Shown piece after piece: positions 42,362-51,169 of a stretch of DNA of 64,000 nucleotides. Below the pieces are notes generated by a model. The model did no database searches, had not been told where the DNA came from, and worked only from the letters and a program-made list of their open reading frames with translations. The position numbers were made by a program, and so were the translations under genes. The first letter of the stretch is position 1, and every line of letters begins with the position of its first letter. Origin of the DNA: JBFHFS01 sp041583495 (GTDB lineage: Bacteria; Bacteroidota; Bacteroidia; Bacteroidales; Marinilabiliaceae); the NCBI GenBank assembly GCA_041583495.1, contig JBFHFS010000004.1:62001-126000 (forward strand). The letters run 5' to 3'.

Positions 42362-43480
42362 ATGTCTATGAAGATTATTTTTTATCTGCTGCAAAAAGAG
42401 TTCATTCAGGTGTTTCGTAACCGCACCATGCTGCCGCTCATCTTTGTTCTGCCCATCGTGCAGTTGCTGGTGCTGGTGAATGCGGCAACCATGGATATGA
42501 AAAATTTGAAGCTGACCATCAGTGACCAGGATCGGTCGCCTTTGAGTAGAAGATTGGTGAGCGAGCTGGATGCTTCTCCATTTTTTGTGGTTAATCAGTT
42601 GTCAATGAGTTCGGAGGAGGCCATCGAAAATATCGAAAAGGGCAGCTCCGATCTGGCCCTCATTATTCCCGAGGATCTGGAGAGGGAGGTCATGACTCAA
42701 AATACCGGGTCGCTGCAACTCCTGGCCAATGCCATTAACTCCCAGCAAAGCCAACTGGGTTACGCATACATTCAGCAAGTCTCCGGTCGGCTGGGAAGCC
42801 AACTGCTGGTCGAGACCACGGGCCTTGAGCTGCAACCCTCCATCTCGACAACCGCCTCTTACTGGTACAACCCCGAACTCAACTACAAGCATTTTATGTT
42901 ACCCGGAATTTTGGTCATCCTGGTTTCCGTGATCGGCATGTTTCTTACAGCGATGAATCTGGTGCGGGAAAAAGAGATGGGGACCATCGAACAAATAAAT
43001 GTAACGCCCGTCCGAAAACACCAGTTCATCATTGCCAAGCTGATCCCCTTTTTGCTGATCGGGTTGTTCGAGTTGGGCCTGGGCCTGGGCATTGGAAAGC
43101 TCGTATACGGGATGCCCATTGTAGGGAGTTTGTGGTTGGTTTTTGGGGTGGCCACCATCTATCTCGTCGGTTTGCTGGGGATGGGCCTGCTTATCTCTAC
43201 TTTCTCTAACTCGCAGCAGCAGGTCATGTTTATAAGCTATTTTTTCCTGCTCATATTTATCCTCATGAGTGGAATCTTTACTTCGGCCGAAAATATGCCC
43301 CTCTGGGGTCAGCGTATCAACGTGATTAATCCGCTCTATTATTTTATTGATGTGATGCGCAGTGTCCTTCTTAAAGGTTCAGGGTTTCTCGACCTGTGGC
43401 CTCAAATAGCTTCTATCAGCGTATTCGCTATGGTGTTGGTTGCTTTGTCGGTATTTAATTATCGTAAAACGGTGTCCTAA
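42362..43480 (+). CDS. ABC-2 type permease (second)
   Basis: Paralogue and presumed partner of the preceding permease, 372 residues, same layout: N-terminal segment MLPLIFVLPIVQLLVLVNAA (about 23-42), periplasmic domain (about 45-180), five C-terminal segments, and the coupling motif LVREKEMGTIEQINVTPVRK (about 200-219). With the two ATPases, the HlyD-like adaptor and the TolC-like protein it completes a six-gene TetR-linked exporter resembling Escherichia coli YbhGFSR. Substrate unknown. Confidence 0.92.
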   Translation: MSMKIIFYLLQKEFIQVFRNRTMLPLIFVLPIVQLLVLVNAATMDMKNLKLTISDQDRSPLSRRLVSELDASPFFVVNQLSMSSEEAIENIEKGSSDLALIIPEDLEREVMTQNTGSLQLLANAINSQQSQLGYAYIQQVSGRLGSQLLVETTGLELQPSISTTASYWYNPELNYKHFMLPGILVILVSVIGMFLTAMNLVREKEMGTIEQINVTPVRKHQFIIAKLIPFLLIGLFELGLGLGIGKLVYGMPIVGSLWLVFGVATIYLVGLLGMGLLISTFSNSQQQVMFISYFFLLIFILMSGIFTSAENMPLWGQRINVINPLYYFIDVMRSVLLKGSGFLDLWPQIASISVFAMVLVALSVFNYRKTVS

Positions 43481-44002
43481 ACCTTGTGTTGATTTAACAG
43501 GATTTGAAAGGGGCTATTTGCAATTTAAGATTTAACACACTAACTACTTTTCCTCCCTCATATTTCAGCTCCTTTTATCCCCCTTATTCTTTAATAACCG
43601 TCTGTTTTTTCAGCCCGAAGGGTTGCAACCGGCAACGCTTACGCTATAGCTACAGCGCCGGCGCAACGCTTACGCCATAGCTTCAGCGCCGGCGCAACGC
43701 TGGCTTCTCCCTTTTTTTACACTTCGTTTTTCCCTTTTTCCTTTCCCTTTTCCACCCCTTTCACCCTTTATACTTTTTTCACCCTTTCTACTTTTTTCCC
43801 CTTTTCCCCTTTTCCCCTTTTCCCTTTTCCACCCTTTCTACTCTTTCACCTTTCCCCCCCTTCCCCCTTTTTTTGAATTAACAATTAATTTAATAAATTA
43901 GTGGAAAATTATTCAACATTTTTTTTAAGTCCTCAAAATCTAGTATTCTGACGCTGTAGGACAGGTTTGCCAACGATAAAAAACAAAAAATACATTTTAG
44001 CC
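43481..44002. other. Gene-free region with 31-bp repeats and a polypyrimidine tract
   Basis: 520 bp after the efflux operon. At 43632-43703 a 31-bp unit starting GCAACGCTTACG repeats 2.3 times (starts 43632, 43663, 43694). From about 43704 to 43874 the plus strand is almost only C and T. The end of the stretch, about 43875-44002, is AT-rich and should hold the promoter of the next gene, but no TAnnTTTG match was found. Confidence 0.7.
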
Positions 44003-45049
44003 ATGAAGAGGAGAAAGTTTTTAATGACATTAGGTGCCGCTACCCTTGGAAGTTCCTTGCTGCCGGAGCTTCAGGCTGCCGCCAGGAAAAATCCAAGCGT
44101 TAAACCCATCGAAGGCTCCTGGTTCGAGTTTCAGCACCATAGCGCGGTAGAGGGTAAATATTGGAACCCAACCCTGGAGAAATTTACCGCTGAGCAATGG
44201 ACTCAAAAGGTTAAAGAGATTGCCAAAGCCGGACTAAAATATCTGGTGCTCCTTGATGTGGCCATCTATAACAAGAGTTTCTATCCCTCAACCCTGGCTC
44301 CTCAGCATGAGTTGGGCTGTGAGGACCCTTTGGAAACCATCTTAACTGCCGCCGATAAATACGGTATTCGTTTTTTTATCAGCAATGGATTCTGGGGTAA
44401 TTGGGTTCAACCCTGGTTCCTGATGCAAGATCCCGAAGTCAACAAACTGCGGTTAAAGTCCATGAACGAAATAGCCGAAAAATATGCACATCATAAGAGT
44501 TTTTACGGTTGGTATTATCCCAACGAAACGGGGATTAAAGGGTATTATGATGAATTCTTTATCAATTATGTAAATACCTCCTCGGCCGAGGCTGCCAAGC
44601 TGACTCCCCAGGCCAAAACCCTGATCGCTCCGTATGGGACCCGTAATGTAAAAGCCGACGATGGATATGCCAAACAACTGGAGCAACTTAACGTCGATTT
44701 TATTGCCTATCAGGATGAGATAGGCGTTCAAAAAACCCGGATTGAAGAGAGTGCAGGCTTTTTCGAGAATCTCTACAACGTTCATAAAAAGGCCGCAAAA
44801 GCCAGGCTTTGGGCCGATGTGGAAGTCTTTCGTTTTGAAGGCAAAGTATACAACAGTGCCTTGTTGCCTGCCCCCGCCGAAGAGGTCATCAAACAATTTG
44901 AGGCGGTCTCTCCTTTTGTTGAGAAAATATTTATCTATCAGTATACGGGTATGATTAATGCCCCCGGATCTAAAGTGTTTGCCGGGCATCCCGACTCGGT
45001 TCAGCTCTATAAAGGGTTGAGCCAAAAGGGTTATTTAAAGCGGGGTTAA
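44003..45049 (+). CDS. DUF4434 glycoside hydrolase-like protein with Tat signal
   Basis: About 348 residues from MKRRKFLMTLGAATLGSSLL (an earlier in-frame start at 43967 adds 12 residues). The RRKF twin-arginine motif followed by a hydrophobic stretch and AQAA-like cleavage indicates export by Tat. The mature protein matches DUF4434, a TIM-barrel family related to glycosidases: EGSWFEFQHHSAV near the start, KYLVLLDVAIYNKSFYPS (about 78-95), FYGWYYPNETGIKGYY (about 163-178) with a plausible catalytic glutamate, and a C-terminal EKIFIYQYTGMINAPGS. No experimentally assigned substrate. It stands alone before a strong terminator. Confidence 0.78.
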   Translation: MKRRKFLMTLGAATLGSSLLPELQAAARKNPSVKPIEGSWFEFQHHSAVEGKYWNPTLEKFTAEQWTQKVKEIAKAGLKYLVLLDVAIYNKSFYPSTLAPQHELGCEDPLETILTAADKYGIRFFISNGFWGNWVQPWFLMQDPEVNKLRLKSMNEIAEKYAHHKSFYGWYYPNETGIKGYYDEFFINYVNTSSAEAAKLTPQAKTLIAPYGTRNVKADDGYAKQLEQLNVDFIAYQDEIGVQKTRIEESAGFFENLYNVHKKAAKARLWADVEVFRFEGKVYNSALLPAPAEEVIKQFEAVSPFVEKIFIYQYTGMINAPGSKVFAGHPDSVQLYKGLSQKGYLKRG

Positions 45050-45114
45050 CCTTTTCCTTTATGGATGATTTGGGGTTAAAACGATCCCTCTTCCTTTTTC
45101 ATGCCCGGAAGGGC

Positions 45115-45160
45115 AAAAACGCCTTTGCCTGGTCTGACAGACCATCGCAAAGGCGTTTTT
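45115..45160. terminator. Bidirectional terminator
   Basis: AAAAACGCCTTTGC (45115-45128) pairs perfectly with GCAAAGGCGTTTTT (45147-45160); the loop itself contains GGTCTGACAGACC. A-run before and T-run after serve both converging genes, the DUF4434 gene and the 7TM-HD gene. Confidence 0.9.
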
Positions 45161-45223
45161 GGTGTTAGAAAAAAAGTTTAATCCCGGGGATTCTTGAAAA
45201 CAGGTGTTCCCGAAAGACCCGGA

Positions 45224-47413
45224 TTACTTCTTTTTCTTAAGTTCGGGATATTCGATGCGGGCGTGGTAAATATTCTTAAGCTTCTGTTTAAAAACTTCTT
45301 TTACCTGGCTAATCTCCCTGAAGGTGATGGGGGCATTGATGAATTGATCCTCTTTAATCTGGTTATTGATGATGTTCTCAACCAGTTTTTCAATTTCATC
45401 GTCCGAATAGGTTTTTAAACTCCTGGAAGCTGCTTCTACGGCATCGGCCATCATTAACACAGCAGTCTCTTTGGTGAAGGGGGTGGGTCCGGGGTAGGAG
45501 AACAGACTAATGTCGGGCACCTCGTTGGGGTGTTCATTAACATACGAATTGTAAAAATACTTGGTCTTGGTGGTGCCCTGGTGGGTTCGGATAAAGTCGA
45601 TGACTTGTTCGGGGATCTTGTGCCTCCGGGCTATCTTAACGCCACTCTCGATATGCTGAATGATGAGCTGAGCGCTCTTCTCGTAGTCGAGGTTGGCATG
45701 TGGGTTAAACCCTGAACTCTGATTTTCCGTGAAAAAGATGGGCGAGACCACCTTCCCGATGTCGTGGTACATGGCACCGGCCCGCACCAGTAAAGGATTG
45801 CCGCCAATCTTATAAACCGCCTCCTGAGCCAGGTTACCCACCTGAAGAGAGTGCTGAAACGACCCCGGTGCCTTTTCCGAGAGCCGGCGCAACAGAGGAT
45901 GATTGGTGTCGGAAAGTTCTACAAGTGTCACATCGGAGATGAATCCAAAAGCCTTCTCAAAAACGTAAATGAGCGGATATACCAACAAGATAAAGGCGCC
46001 GTTTATGGCAAAATGGCCATAAAGGGATAAGTCAATGGTTTTTAAGTCGCCCTCCTGCAGCAGCGCCATAGCCGTATAAAAAGCAGAGTAAGCCAGCACA
46101 ATGAATATCGATGCCCTGACCAATTGTTCCCGGCGTACAATTCTGAACAGACTGAAGATGGCTACCAGCCCGATGGGTACCTGCATGTATACGAACTCAA
46201 AGCTGTTTTGCGTGAAAAAAGCTGCCAGCAACACCGTGATGACGTGCATGAAAAAGGCAAGCCGTGAATCAAAAAAGGTGCGGATGATGATGGGCAATAT
46301 GGCAAAGGGAATGATGTATAGCGGGAAGAACTCAAACAGATTCGACAGCCTGGCAAGCATCAACATCCCTAATACCATCAGAAGCATGAAACTTACCGAG
46401 AGGTTGTTTTTGTATACATCCTTCCTGAAAAAGTAAAGAAACAAAAAGATCAGACTGAAGAATAATAAGGTCACTAAGATCTGACCGGCCAGGATATAAT
46501 AGTAACCGCTGGCCCCGCCGATGGATGCCTCATACTCAATCTTTAGAGAATCCAGAATCTTGGCCGTTTGTTCATTTATAATCTCCCCCTTGTCCACAAT
46601 GCGTTGGGCCGAAAGAACAATGCCGCTCGTCAGGCTCACCTCTCTCAATAGTTGATCCCGCTCTTGTTGCGATCGTTCGGCATCGAATTTGATGTTGGGC
46701 TCCAGATAGGTGTTGAGCTGAAGATCCGAAACCAGATTGTCCAGCACTAACTGCTCAACCTTCGTGCGGCTCCGAAGTTGCCTGAAAATAAATAGCGACA
46801 GCCGCTGATAGGCACTTTGATAATTGTGAAATTCACTTAACCCGGAGGGCTCAGCAAAATTATTTTTGATGAGAATTAATTCAAAAGAGGCATCCGCGTT
46901 GGCATATTGATCGGGCAGGACAATCAACCCCTGAGCATAAATCTTTTCGAGCTGATAGGCGGACAGACGGATTAATACCTGCCAAAGTGTCGAGTCGGAT
47001 TTGGATACGGTGGTTTTTAAAAAGGCATATTTCTGGGTCAGATCCTCTTGCATCTCTTCGAGGTTGGTTTTAAGTCGCCGCACTTCTTCCATTGCTATGA
47101 CTTCATCTACGATAAAGTAAGGGCGGAAATAATTTAACAGACTGTCCCGTTCCTTCTTGAGTGCCGGTTGGCTTTTGTAGATCGGAAAGTCAAAGGGCGC
47201 AATCAGCATTTCGTGACGCCAGGGTTTCCCTTTGGCATATTCGTAAGGGAACTTTCCCCTTCGGGGCAACAGGTAAACAACCAGCCCAACCGCTATTAAA
47301 AAAATAATTACTCTGTAAATAGCTATTGAGTAGTCTTTTATGGTGGCTTTGAATGTGCTCATTGCTGTGGTTTGAGTTTTTTGTTTCTGATTTGTTTCTG
47401 GCGCTTTCCTCAT
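45224..47413 (-). CDS. 7TM-HD membrane phosphohydrolase (PgpH-like)
   Basis: Membrane protein of 729 residues (a start at 47359, residue 19, is also possible). One N-terminal membrane segment (about 30-50), an extracytoplasmic 7TMR-HDED domain (about 55-290), a seven-segment membrane core (about 300-485) and a cytoplasmic HD domain with HPLLRRLSEKAPGSFQHSLQ and MYHDIGKVVSPIFFTENQ near 549. Relatives such as Listeria PgpH hydrolyse cyclic di-AMP. The metal ligands (H..HD..) look intact, so a nucleotide phosphodiesterase role is likely; the actual substrate is inferred. Convergent with the DUF4434 gene. Confidence 0.9.
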   Translation of the reverse strand: MRKAPETNQKQKTQTTAMSTFKATIKDYSIAIYRVIIFLIAVGLVVYLLPRRGKFPYEYAKGKPWRHEMLIAPFDFPIYKSQPALKKERDSLLNYFRPYFIVDEVIAMEEVRRLKTNLEEMQEDLTQKYAFLKTTVSKSDSTLWQVLIRLSAYQLEKIYAQGLIVLPDQYANADASFELILIKNNFAEPSGLSEFHNYQSAYQRLSLFIFRQLRSRTKVEQLVLDNLVSDLQLNTYLEPNIKFDAERSQQERDQLLREVSLTSGIVLSAQRIVDKGEIINEQTAKILDSLKIEYEASIGGASGYYYILAGQILVTLLFFSLIFLFLYFFRKDVYKNNLSVSFMLLMVLGMLMLARLSNLFEFFPLYIIPFAILPIIIRTFFDSRLAFFMHVITVLLAAFFTQNSFEFVYMQVPIGLVAIFSLFRIVRREQLVRASIFIVLAYSAFYTAMALLQEGDLKTIDLSLYGHFAINGAFILLVYPLIYVFEKAFGFISDVTLVELSDTNHPLLRRLSEKAPGSFQHSLQVGNLAQEAVYKIGGNPLLVRAGAMYHDIGKVVSPIFFTENQSSGFNPHANLDYEKSAQLIIQHIESGVKIARRHKIPEQVIDFIRTHQGTTKTKYFYNSYVNEHPNEVPDISLFSYPGPTPFTKETAVLMMADAVEAASRSLKTYSDDEIEKLVENIINNQIKEDQFINAPITFREISQVKEVFKQKLKNIYHARIEYPELKKKK

Positions 47414-47741
47414 GGATTAACCCCATTGAGATGCGCGGGTTGGTTCAAAGGAAATAATGTTTTCCAATCAAAAAAGGAACCCCGTAGCCTTAAATCCTAT
47501 AGTTGCCGGATGCTTCTGCCTTAAAAGGTACGAAATTAGTTAAAAGGATAATAACTGTCTCATTTAATTTTTGGTTTTTGCCCTGCTGAAGGTGAAAAGT
47601 AGGTCTTTTATCAAACAACAGGGTGTATTATCTCTTTATCGCTTGTCATATTGTTTTAAGGGTTTTATTTTTGCCAGAGTTTAGTTTGTGCTTTCCAGAT
47701 CTGGAAATGTTTATTGTTCAACACTCTATTACCGATTGGCG
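47414..47741. promoter_or_regulatory. Divergent intergenic region with a -7 element
   Basis: 328 bp between the 7TM-HD gene and the NlpC/P60 gene. TATTTTTG at 47666-47673 (plus) fits TAnnTTTG and lies 69 bp before the preferred ATG at 47742. No matching -33 element and no gene in the rest. Confidence 0.4.
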
Positions 47742-48521
47742 ATGTCCAAGTCCGTTTGTACCTATAGTTTTATCCCTTTACGCTCCGAACCTTCAGAGAA
47801 GGCGCAACTGGAGACCCAAATATTGTTTGGGGAGAGTTTCGATTGTTTGGAGAACATCCCCGGTTGGTGCCGGGTAAAATGTCATTTCGATGGCTATGAA
47901 GGTTGGATCGACGAGAAGTTGGTGACCAGAATGGAGGAGCGGGATGTGCGGAATTGGAATGAATCGGAAGGGGTGATTGTGCCGGCTCCTTTTGTCAGGA
48001 TTGTTAAAGAGCCCGACAGCTCGGTTCAGATTCTTTCGGCTGGCAGCCGGGTGGCCTTCAATGGCGAAGACCGGAATGCCTTTAATGTAGGCCCTTATGA
48101 ATATTACTGGCAGGGTAAAATGCCTTCGCGCCGAGCCGAAATTGAAGATACTGCCCTGGCCTTTCTAAATACCCCCTACCTGTGGGGGGGACGCAGCTTT
48201 TTCGGGATCGATTGTTCTGGCCTGGTTCAGGTGGTTTTTAAGGTCGCAGGCCTCTCTCTGCCACGTAATGCCACCCAACAGATCGAAAAGGGAACCCGGG
48301 TTCAGTTTGTTGAAGAGGCTGCCACCGGTGACCTGGCGTTTTTTGATAACGATAAAGGCGAGGTTACCCATGTGGGGATCTGTTTGCACAAAGGACGAAT
48401 CCTGCATGCCAGTGGCTCGGTGCGTATTGATACCCTCGATCATCAGGGAATCTATAATCATGAAAAAAGGTGTTATACCCATCGTCTTAAGATAATTAAA
48501 AGAGTGGTTGATGAGCGATAA
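47742..48521 (+). CDS. NlpC/P60 peptidase with SH3-type N-terminus
   Basis: Cell-wall peptidase that cleaves within peptide stems. Start chosen at MSKSVCTYSFIPLRSEPSEK (47742) because the SH3b domain begins there; an in-frame start at 47688 adds 18 unrelated residues. About 259 residues: SH3b (about 5-65, GWCRVKCHFDGYEGWI), a second SH3-like region (about 70-140), then NlpC/P60 with the nucleophile in FFGIDCSGLVQVVF (about 165-178), the histidine in EVTHVGICLHKGRILHAS (about 220-237). No signal peptide is obvious. It overlaps the NUDIX gene by 14 bp. Confidence 0.87.
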   Translation: MSKSVCTYSFIPLRSEPSEKAQLETQILFGESFDCLENIPGWCRVKCHFDGYEGWIDEKLVTRMEERDVRNWNESEGVIVPAPFVRIVKEPDSSVQILSAGSRVAFNGEDRNAFNVGPYEYYWQGKMPSRRAEIEDTALAFLNTPYLWGGRSFFGIDCSGLVQVVFKVAGLSLPRNATQQIEKGTRVQFVEEAATGDLAFFDNDKGEVTHVGICLHKGRILHASGSVRIDTLDHQGIYNHEKRCYTHRLKIIKRVVDER

Positions 48522-48951
48522 GTCATTTTGTTACGAGTATCCCCGGCCGGCAGTGACGGCCGATGTGGTGGTGTTGGCCGGTCGTCCCGAAAATCAACAT
48601 CTATTGCTTATTAAACGACTCTATCCCCCCTTCAAGGGGCAGTGGGCGCTTCCGGGTGGTTTTGTTGATCTGGATGAAAACCTCGACGAAACCCCTGCTC
48701 GTGAACTAGCCGAAGAGACGGGGTTAACCGGTCTTTCCATGGTGCAGGTGGGGGCCTTCGGTGAGGTGAATCGCGATCCCCGGCACCGTACCATCACGGT
48801 GGCTTACCTGGCGCGCGTAGAGGAGTGCCTGCCGGTAACGGGGGGCGATGATGCCCAACAGGCCCGTTGGTTCCCGGTAAGTGAACTACCCCCTTTGGCC
48901 TTCGACCATTCGAAGATTATTGAGAAGGCATTGAGGTTTGTGGAGCCTTGA
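48508..48951 (+). CDS. NUDIX hydrolase
   Basis: 147-residue pyrophosphohydrolase acting on a nucleoside diphosphate derivative. The Nudix box is clear: GGFVDLDENLDETPARELAEETGL (about residues 50-73; GX5EX7REUXEEXGU), preceded by WALPGG. The N-terminal strands and the later NRDPRHRTITVAYLARVE fit the ADP-ribose pyrophosphatase/NrtR-type group. It overlaps the end of the NlpC/P60 gene, and its 3' end overlaps the convergent WbqC-like gene by 35 bp. Substrate not determinable. Confidence 0.9.
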   Translation: MMSDKSFCYEYPRPAVTADVVVLAGRPENQHLLLIKRLYPPFKGQWALPGGFVDLDENLDETPARELAEETGLTGLSMVQVGAFGEVNRDPRHRTITVAYLARVEECLPVTGGDDAQQARWFPVSELPPLAFDHSKIIEKALRFVEP

Positions 48952-49585
48952 GGAGACTCTCTTCTAAAATCAAAAAAGACTCCGGCCCCTTGTTAAACAG
49001 AAGATCCAGAATGCTTAAATTGGGCACAAAGCCATGCCTCTGGTCAAACACCTGTTTGTAAACCACCGATCTGTAGTAAGGATCTAAGGCGGTGGAGGCC
49101 TTCTTTGGGTGGATAACCTCACGCAGATCCAGAATCCCGGGATCCGGCGACTCAATCATATACGACCCGGTTAAGGAAAAATCACTCTCTAATCCCGTTA
49201 ACTCCATCATTAATCGGGTAGCCTCCATATTCAGATCGAAAAGAAACGAATACCTTTTGGTGAAAAGAGGATAGAGATCATCCTGGTAAAACTGAAAAAA
49301 TGGAGAACTGTTGTAGGCCGAAACAATAGATCGCCAATGCAATTTTTGCCAGGGGGTGTGATAGGCTATTCTTACTTCCTTGTCGGGTTTGTTGTGGTGC
49401 TTTCCTTTCTCTACCGGGACCGAAAGCGTTAAGCGGTCATTGGCCCCTAAAATTATGCATCTGTTGCGATAGGTTTGCCGTGAATAATTGCCATGTTGTT
49501 CAATTACCGCCTTGCCTCCCGAAAGATGTGCAAAATATTGTACCGGGCCAAAGAAGGCGGGTGAAAGCAATGCTTGTTTAATCAT
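48917..49585 (-). CDS. WbqC-like family protein
   Basis: 222-residue cytoplasmic protein of the WbqC-like family, often found in Bacteroidota next to signal peptidase genes. Recognisable segments: LLSPAFFGPVQYFAHLSGGK, NRCIILGANDRLTLSVPVEK, and HTPWQKLHWRSIVSAYNSSPFFQFYQD (about 75-101), which contains the family's conserved SAYNSSPFF core. WbqC itself is linked to O-antigen synthesis, but the biochemical role of these homologues is not established. Three nucleotides separate it from the LapA-like gene upstream on the same strand. Confidence 0.85.
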   Translation of the reverse strand: MIKQALLSPAFFGPVQYFAHLSGGKAVIEQHGNYSRQTYRNRCIILGANDRLTLSVPVEKGKHHNKPDKEVRIAYHTPWQKLHWRSIVSAYNSSPFFQFYQDDLYPLFTKRYSFLFDLNMEATRLMMELTGLESDFSLTGSYMIESPDPGILDLREVIHPKKASTALDPYYRSVVYKQVFDQRHGFVPNLSILDLLFNKGPESFLILEESLLKAPQTSMPSQ

Positions 49586-49588
49586 AAT

Positions 49589-49888
49589 TTATTGCGGCCA
49601 TTGTGTTTCTTCGGGATCCATGTTGCCCGTAGGCTTTGTAGCGGGTACTTCCTTTACCTTTTCATCCGGTTTTTTGGCCTTAGTGGTTTTCCGGGTGCGG
49701 AATGTAAAGAAGGCTCCAACGATAAGTCCCACCAGAAAGGCCACAATTAGCAGCACCGACAAGGAGAGATGATTTTTCCAAATAAAATAATTGAAGGTCA
49801 CTTCATGTGCATTTTGCACCGAAAAAATAACCAGTACCAGAGCCGAAAGGATAAACATCCAAAAGGAGAAGCGTTGTCTTGATTGCAT
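49589..49888 (-). CDS. LapA-domain small membrane protein (DUF1049)
   Basis: 99 residues with two membrane segments (about 9-24 FWMFILSALVLVIFSVQN and 42-63 LSVLLIVAFLVGLIVGAFFT), the AHEVTFNYFIWKNHLSLSVL linker typical of LapA/DUF1049 proteins, then a charged Lys/Glu-rich cytoplasmic tail. In proteobacteria LapA takes part in lipopolysaccharide assembly control; here only the domain match supports that. Between the signal peptidase and WbqC-like genes on the minus strand. Confidence 0.8.
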   Translation of the reverse strand: MQSRQRFSFWMFILSALVLVIFSVQNAHEVTFNYFIWKNHLSLSVLLIVAFLVGLIVGAFFTFRTRKTTKAKKPDEKVKEVPATKPTGNMDPEETQWPQ

Positions 49889-49957
49889 AGTTATTTGCTT
49901 TAGGAGATTAGGTTCATTACCTTAAAGATAGCGGCTTTTTTGCTGAAGATAAATAGC

Positions 49958-51157
49958 CTATTGCTTTTTATTTATCAAAAATGGAGGAATGGACCCGATG
50001 ATATGATTTTCGGGTAGGAACCCCCAAAACCGGCTGTCGAAAGAGTGTGGCCGGTTGTCGCCCATTGCCCAATAGTAATTCATTATAAAGCAGTATTGGT
50101 CGGTTGGTTTCCCATTGATGAATATCTGGCCTCCTTTGGTTTCCAACACGTTGCCTTCATATACACAGATGGCTCTTTGGTATAGGGGCAGGTTCTCCAA
50201 TGTGAGCTGAATGGTGTCACCGGCCGAGGGAATGAAAATAGGGCCCAGGTGATGGGTATTCCACCCTGTGGCCGTATTGAATGGAAAAATATGCCTGTCG
50301 GGAACATTCTTTTCCAGCAGGGAGGGCTTAAGATACGCCTTCACGGCGGGATCCAGGTTGGTGAAGTTACCTATGGTCATCTCAACTTCAATATGATCCT
50401 GTGCAGTATATTGGTTAAGGATAGGAAGCGTGGACACCACGTTGGTAAAAGCCTCCCGGGTATGAGTCCATCTGAACTTTTGTATGAGCGTAGTGGGCTC
50501 CTCAAGCATTTGGCCATTTACAAAGGTCTTCCCATCAATTATTTGCAGGGTATCTCCGGGTAGGCCGGCCAATCGTTTTACAAAACGGGGCCTGTTTTTC
50601 ACCTCCAGGGTAAGTAATTGGCCCCATTGCCGTATTTTACGAAGACGATCAAATTCATTGAAGTGTCGCTTCAGGTAGTAGTAGCTTTCGTTGGGACGGT
50701 TCTCAAGGATGGTATCCCCTTCGGGAAAGTTAAATAAAACGATGTCTCCTCTCTTTAACGCACTGGTGCCACGCATTCTAAAATACTTGTCAGGCATGGA
50801 GGCAAATCGGCGTGGGCCGGGTTTTAACTTGTTAACCAGTATGTAGTTGCCTGCATGAATGGCTGTTTCCATTGAAGAGGAGGGAACCGATATCAGTTCT
50901 ACCCCAAACCGATAGGTGCCTATTCCCAGGCCAAGTCCCGCAGCCAGGAGCACCAAAACCGAGAACAGTGGGCCTGCCGGTGCATAACGTGCCCGGATAA
51001 CGCCCCACACCCGGGCCCTTGGTTTCCGGTAGATGAAATTTAACCAGACCAACGCCAGAAGCAGTAATCCTGCCACAGGAATCCAGAACCATAGGGTGGC
51101 CAGAACGATAACCACACTTATTAGTACGCTTAAGGTAATAAATAGAGTTGTTTTCAA
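49958..51157 (-). CDS. lepB: Signal peptidase I (first of a tandem pair)
   Basis: Membrane serine protease that removes signal peptides. The 399-residue protein has several N-terminal membrane segments, then VPSSSMETAIHAGNYILVNK with the catalytic serine just before the methionine, and the lysine in RPRFVKRLAGLPGDTLQI (about 195-212); C-terminal YYWAMGDNRPHSFDSRFWGF is the conserved box E. The large insertion between the catalytic strands is usual in Bacteroidota. A paralogue (51170-52600) is directly upstream on the same strand. Confidence 0.92.
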   Translation of the reverse strand: MKTTLFITLSVLISVVIVLATLWFWIPVAGLLLLALVWLNFIYRKPRARVWGVIRARYAPAGPLFSVLVLLAAGLGLGIGTYRFGVELISVPSSSMETAIHAGNYILVNKLKPGPRRFASMPDKYFRMRGTSALKRGDIVLFNFPEGDTILENRPNESYYYLKRHFNEFDRLRKIRQWGQLLTLEVKNRPRFVKRLAGLPGDTLQIIDGKTFVNGQMLEEPTTLIQKFRWTHTREAFTNVVSTLPILNQYTAQDHIEVEMTIGNFTNLDPAVKAYLKPSLLEKNVPDRHIFPFNTATGWNTHHLGPIFIPSAGDTIQLTLENLPLYQRAICVYEGNVLETKGGQIFINGKPTDQYCFIMNYYWAMGDNRPHSFDSRFWGFLPENHIIGSIPPFLINKKQ

Positions 51158-51169
51158 TTTACCTGGGTA

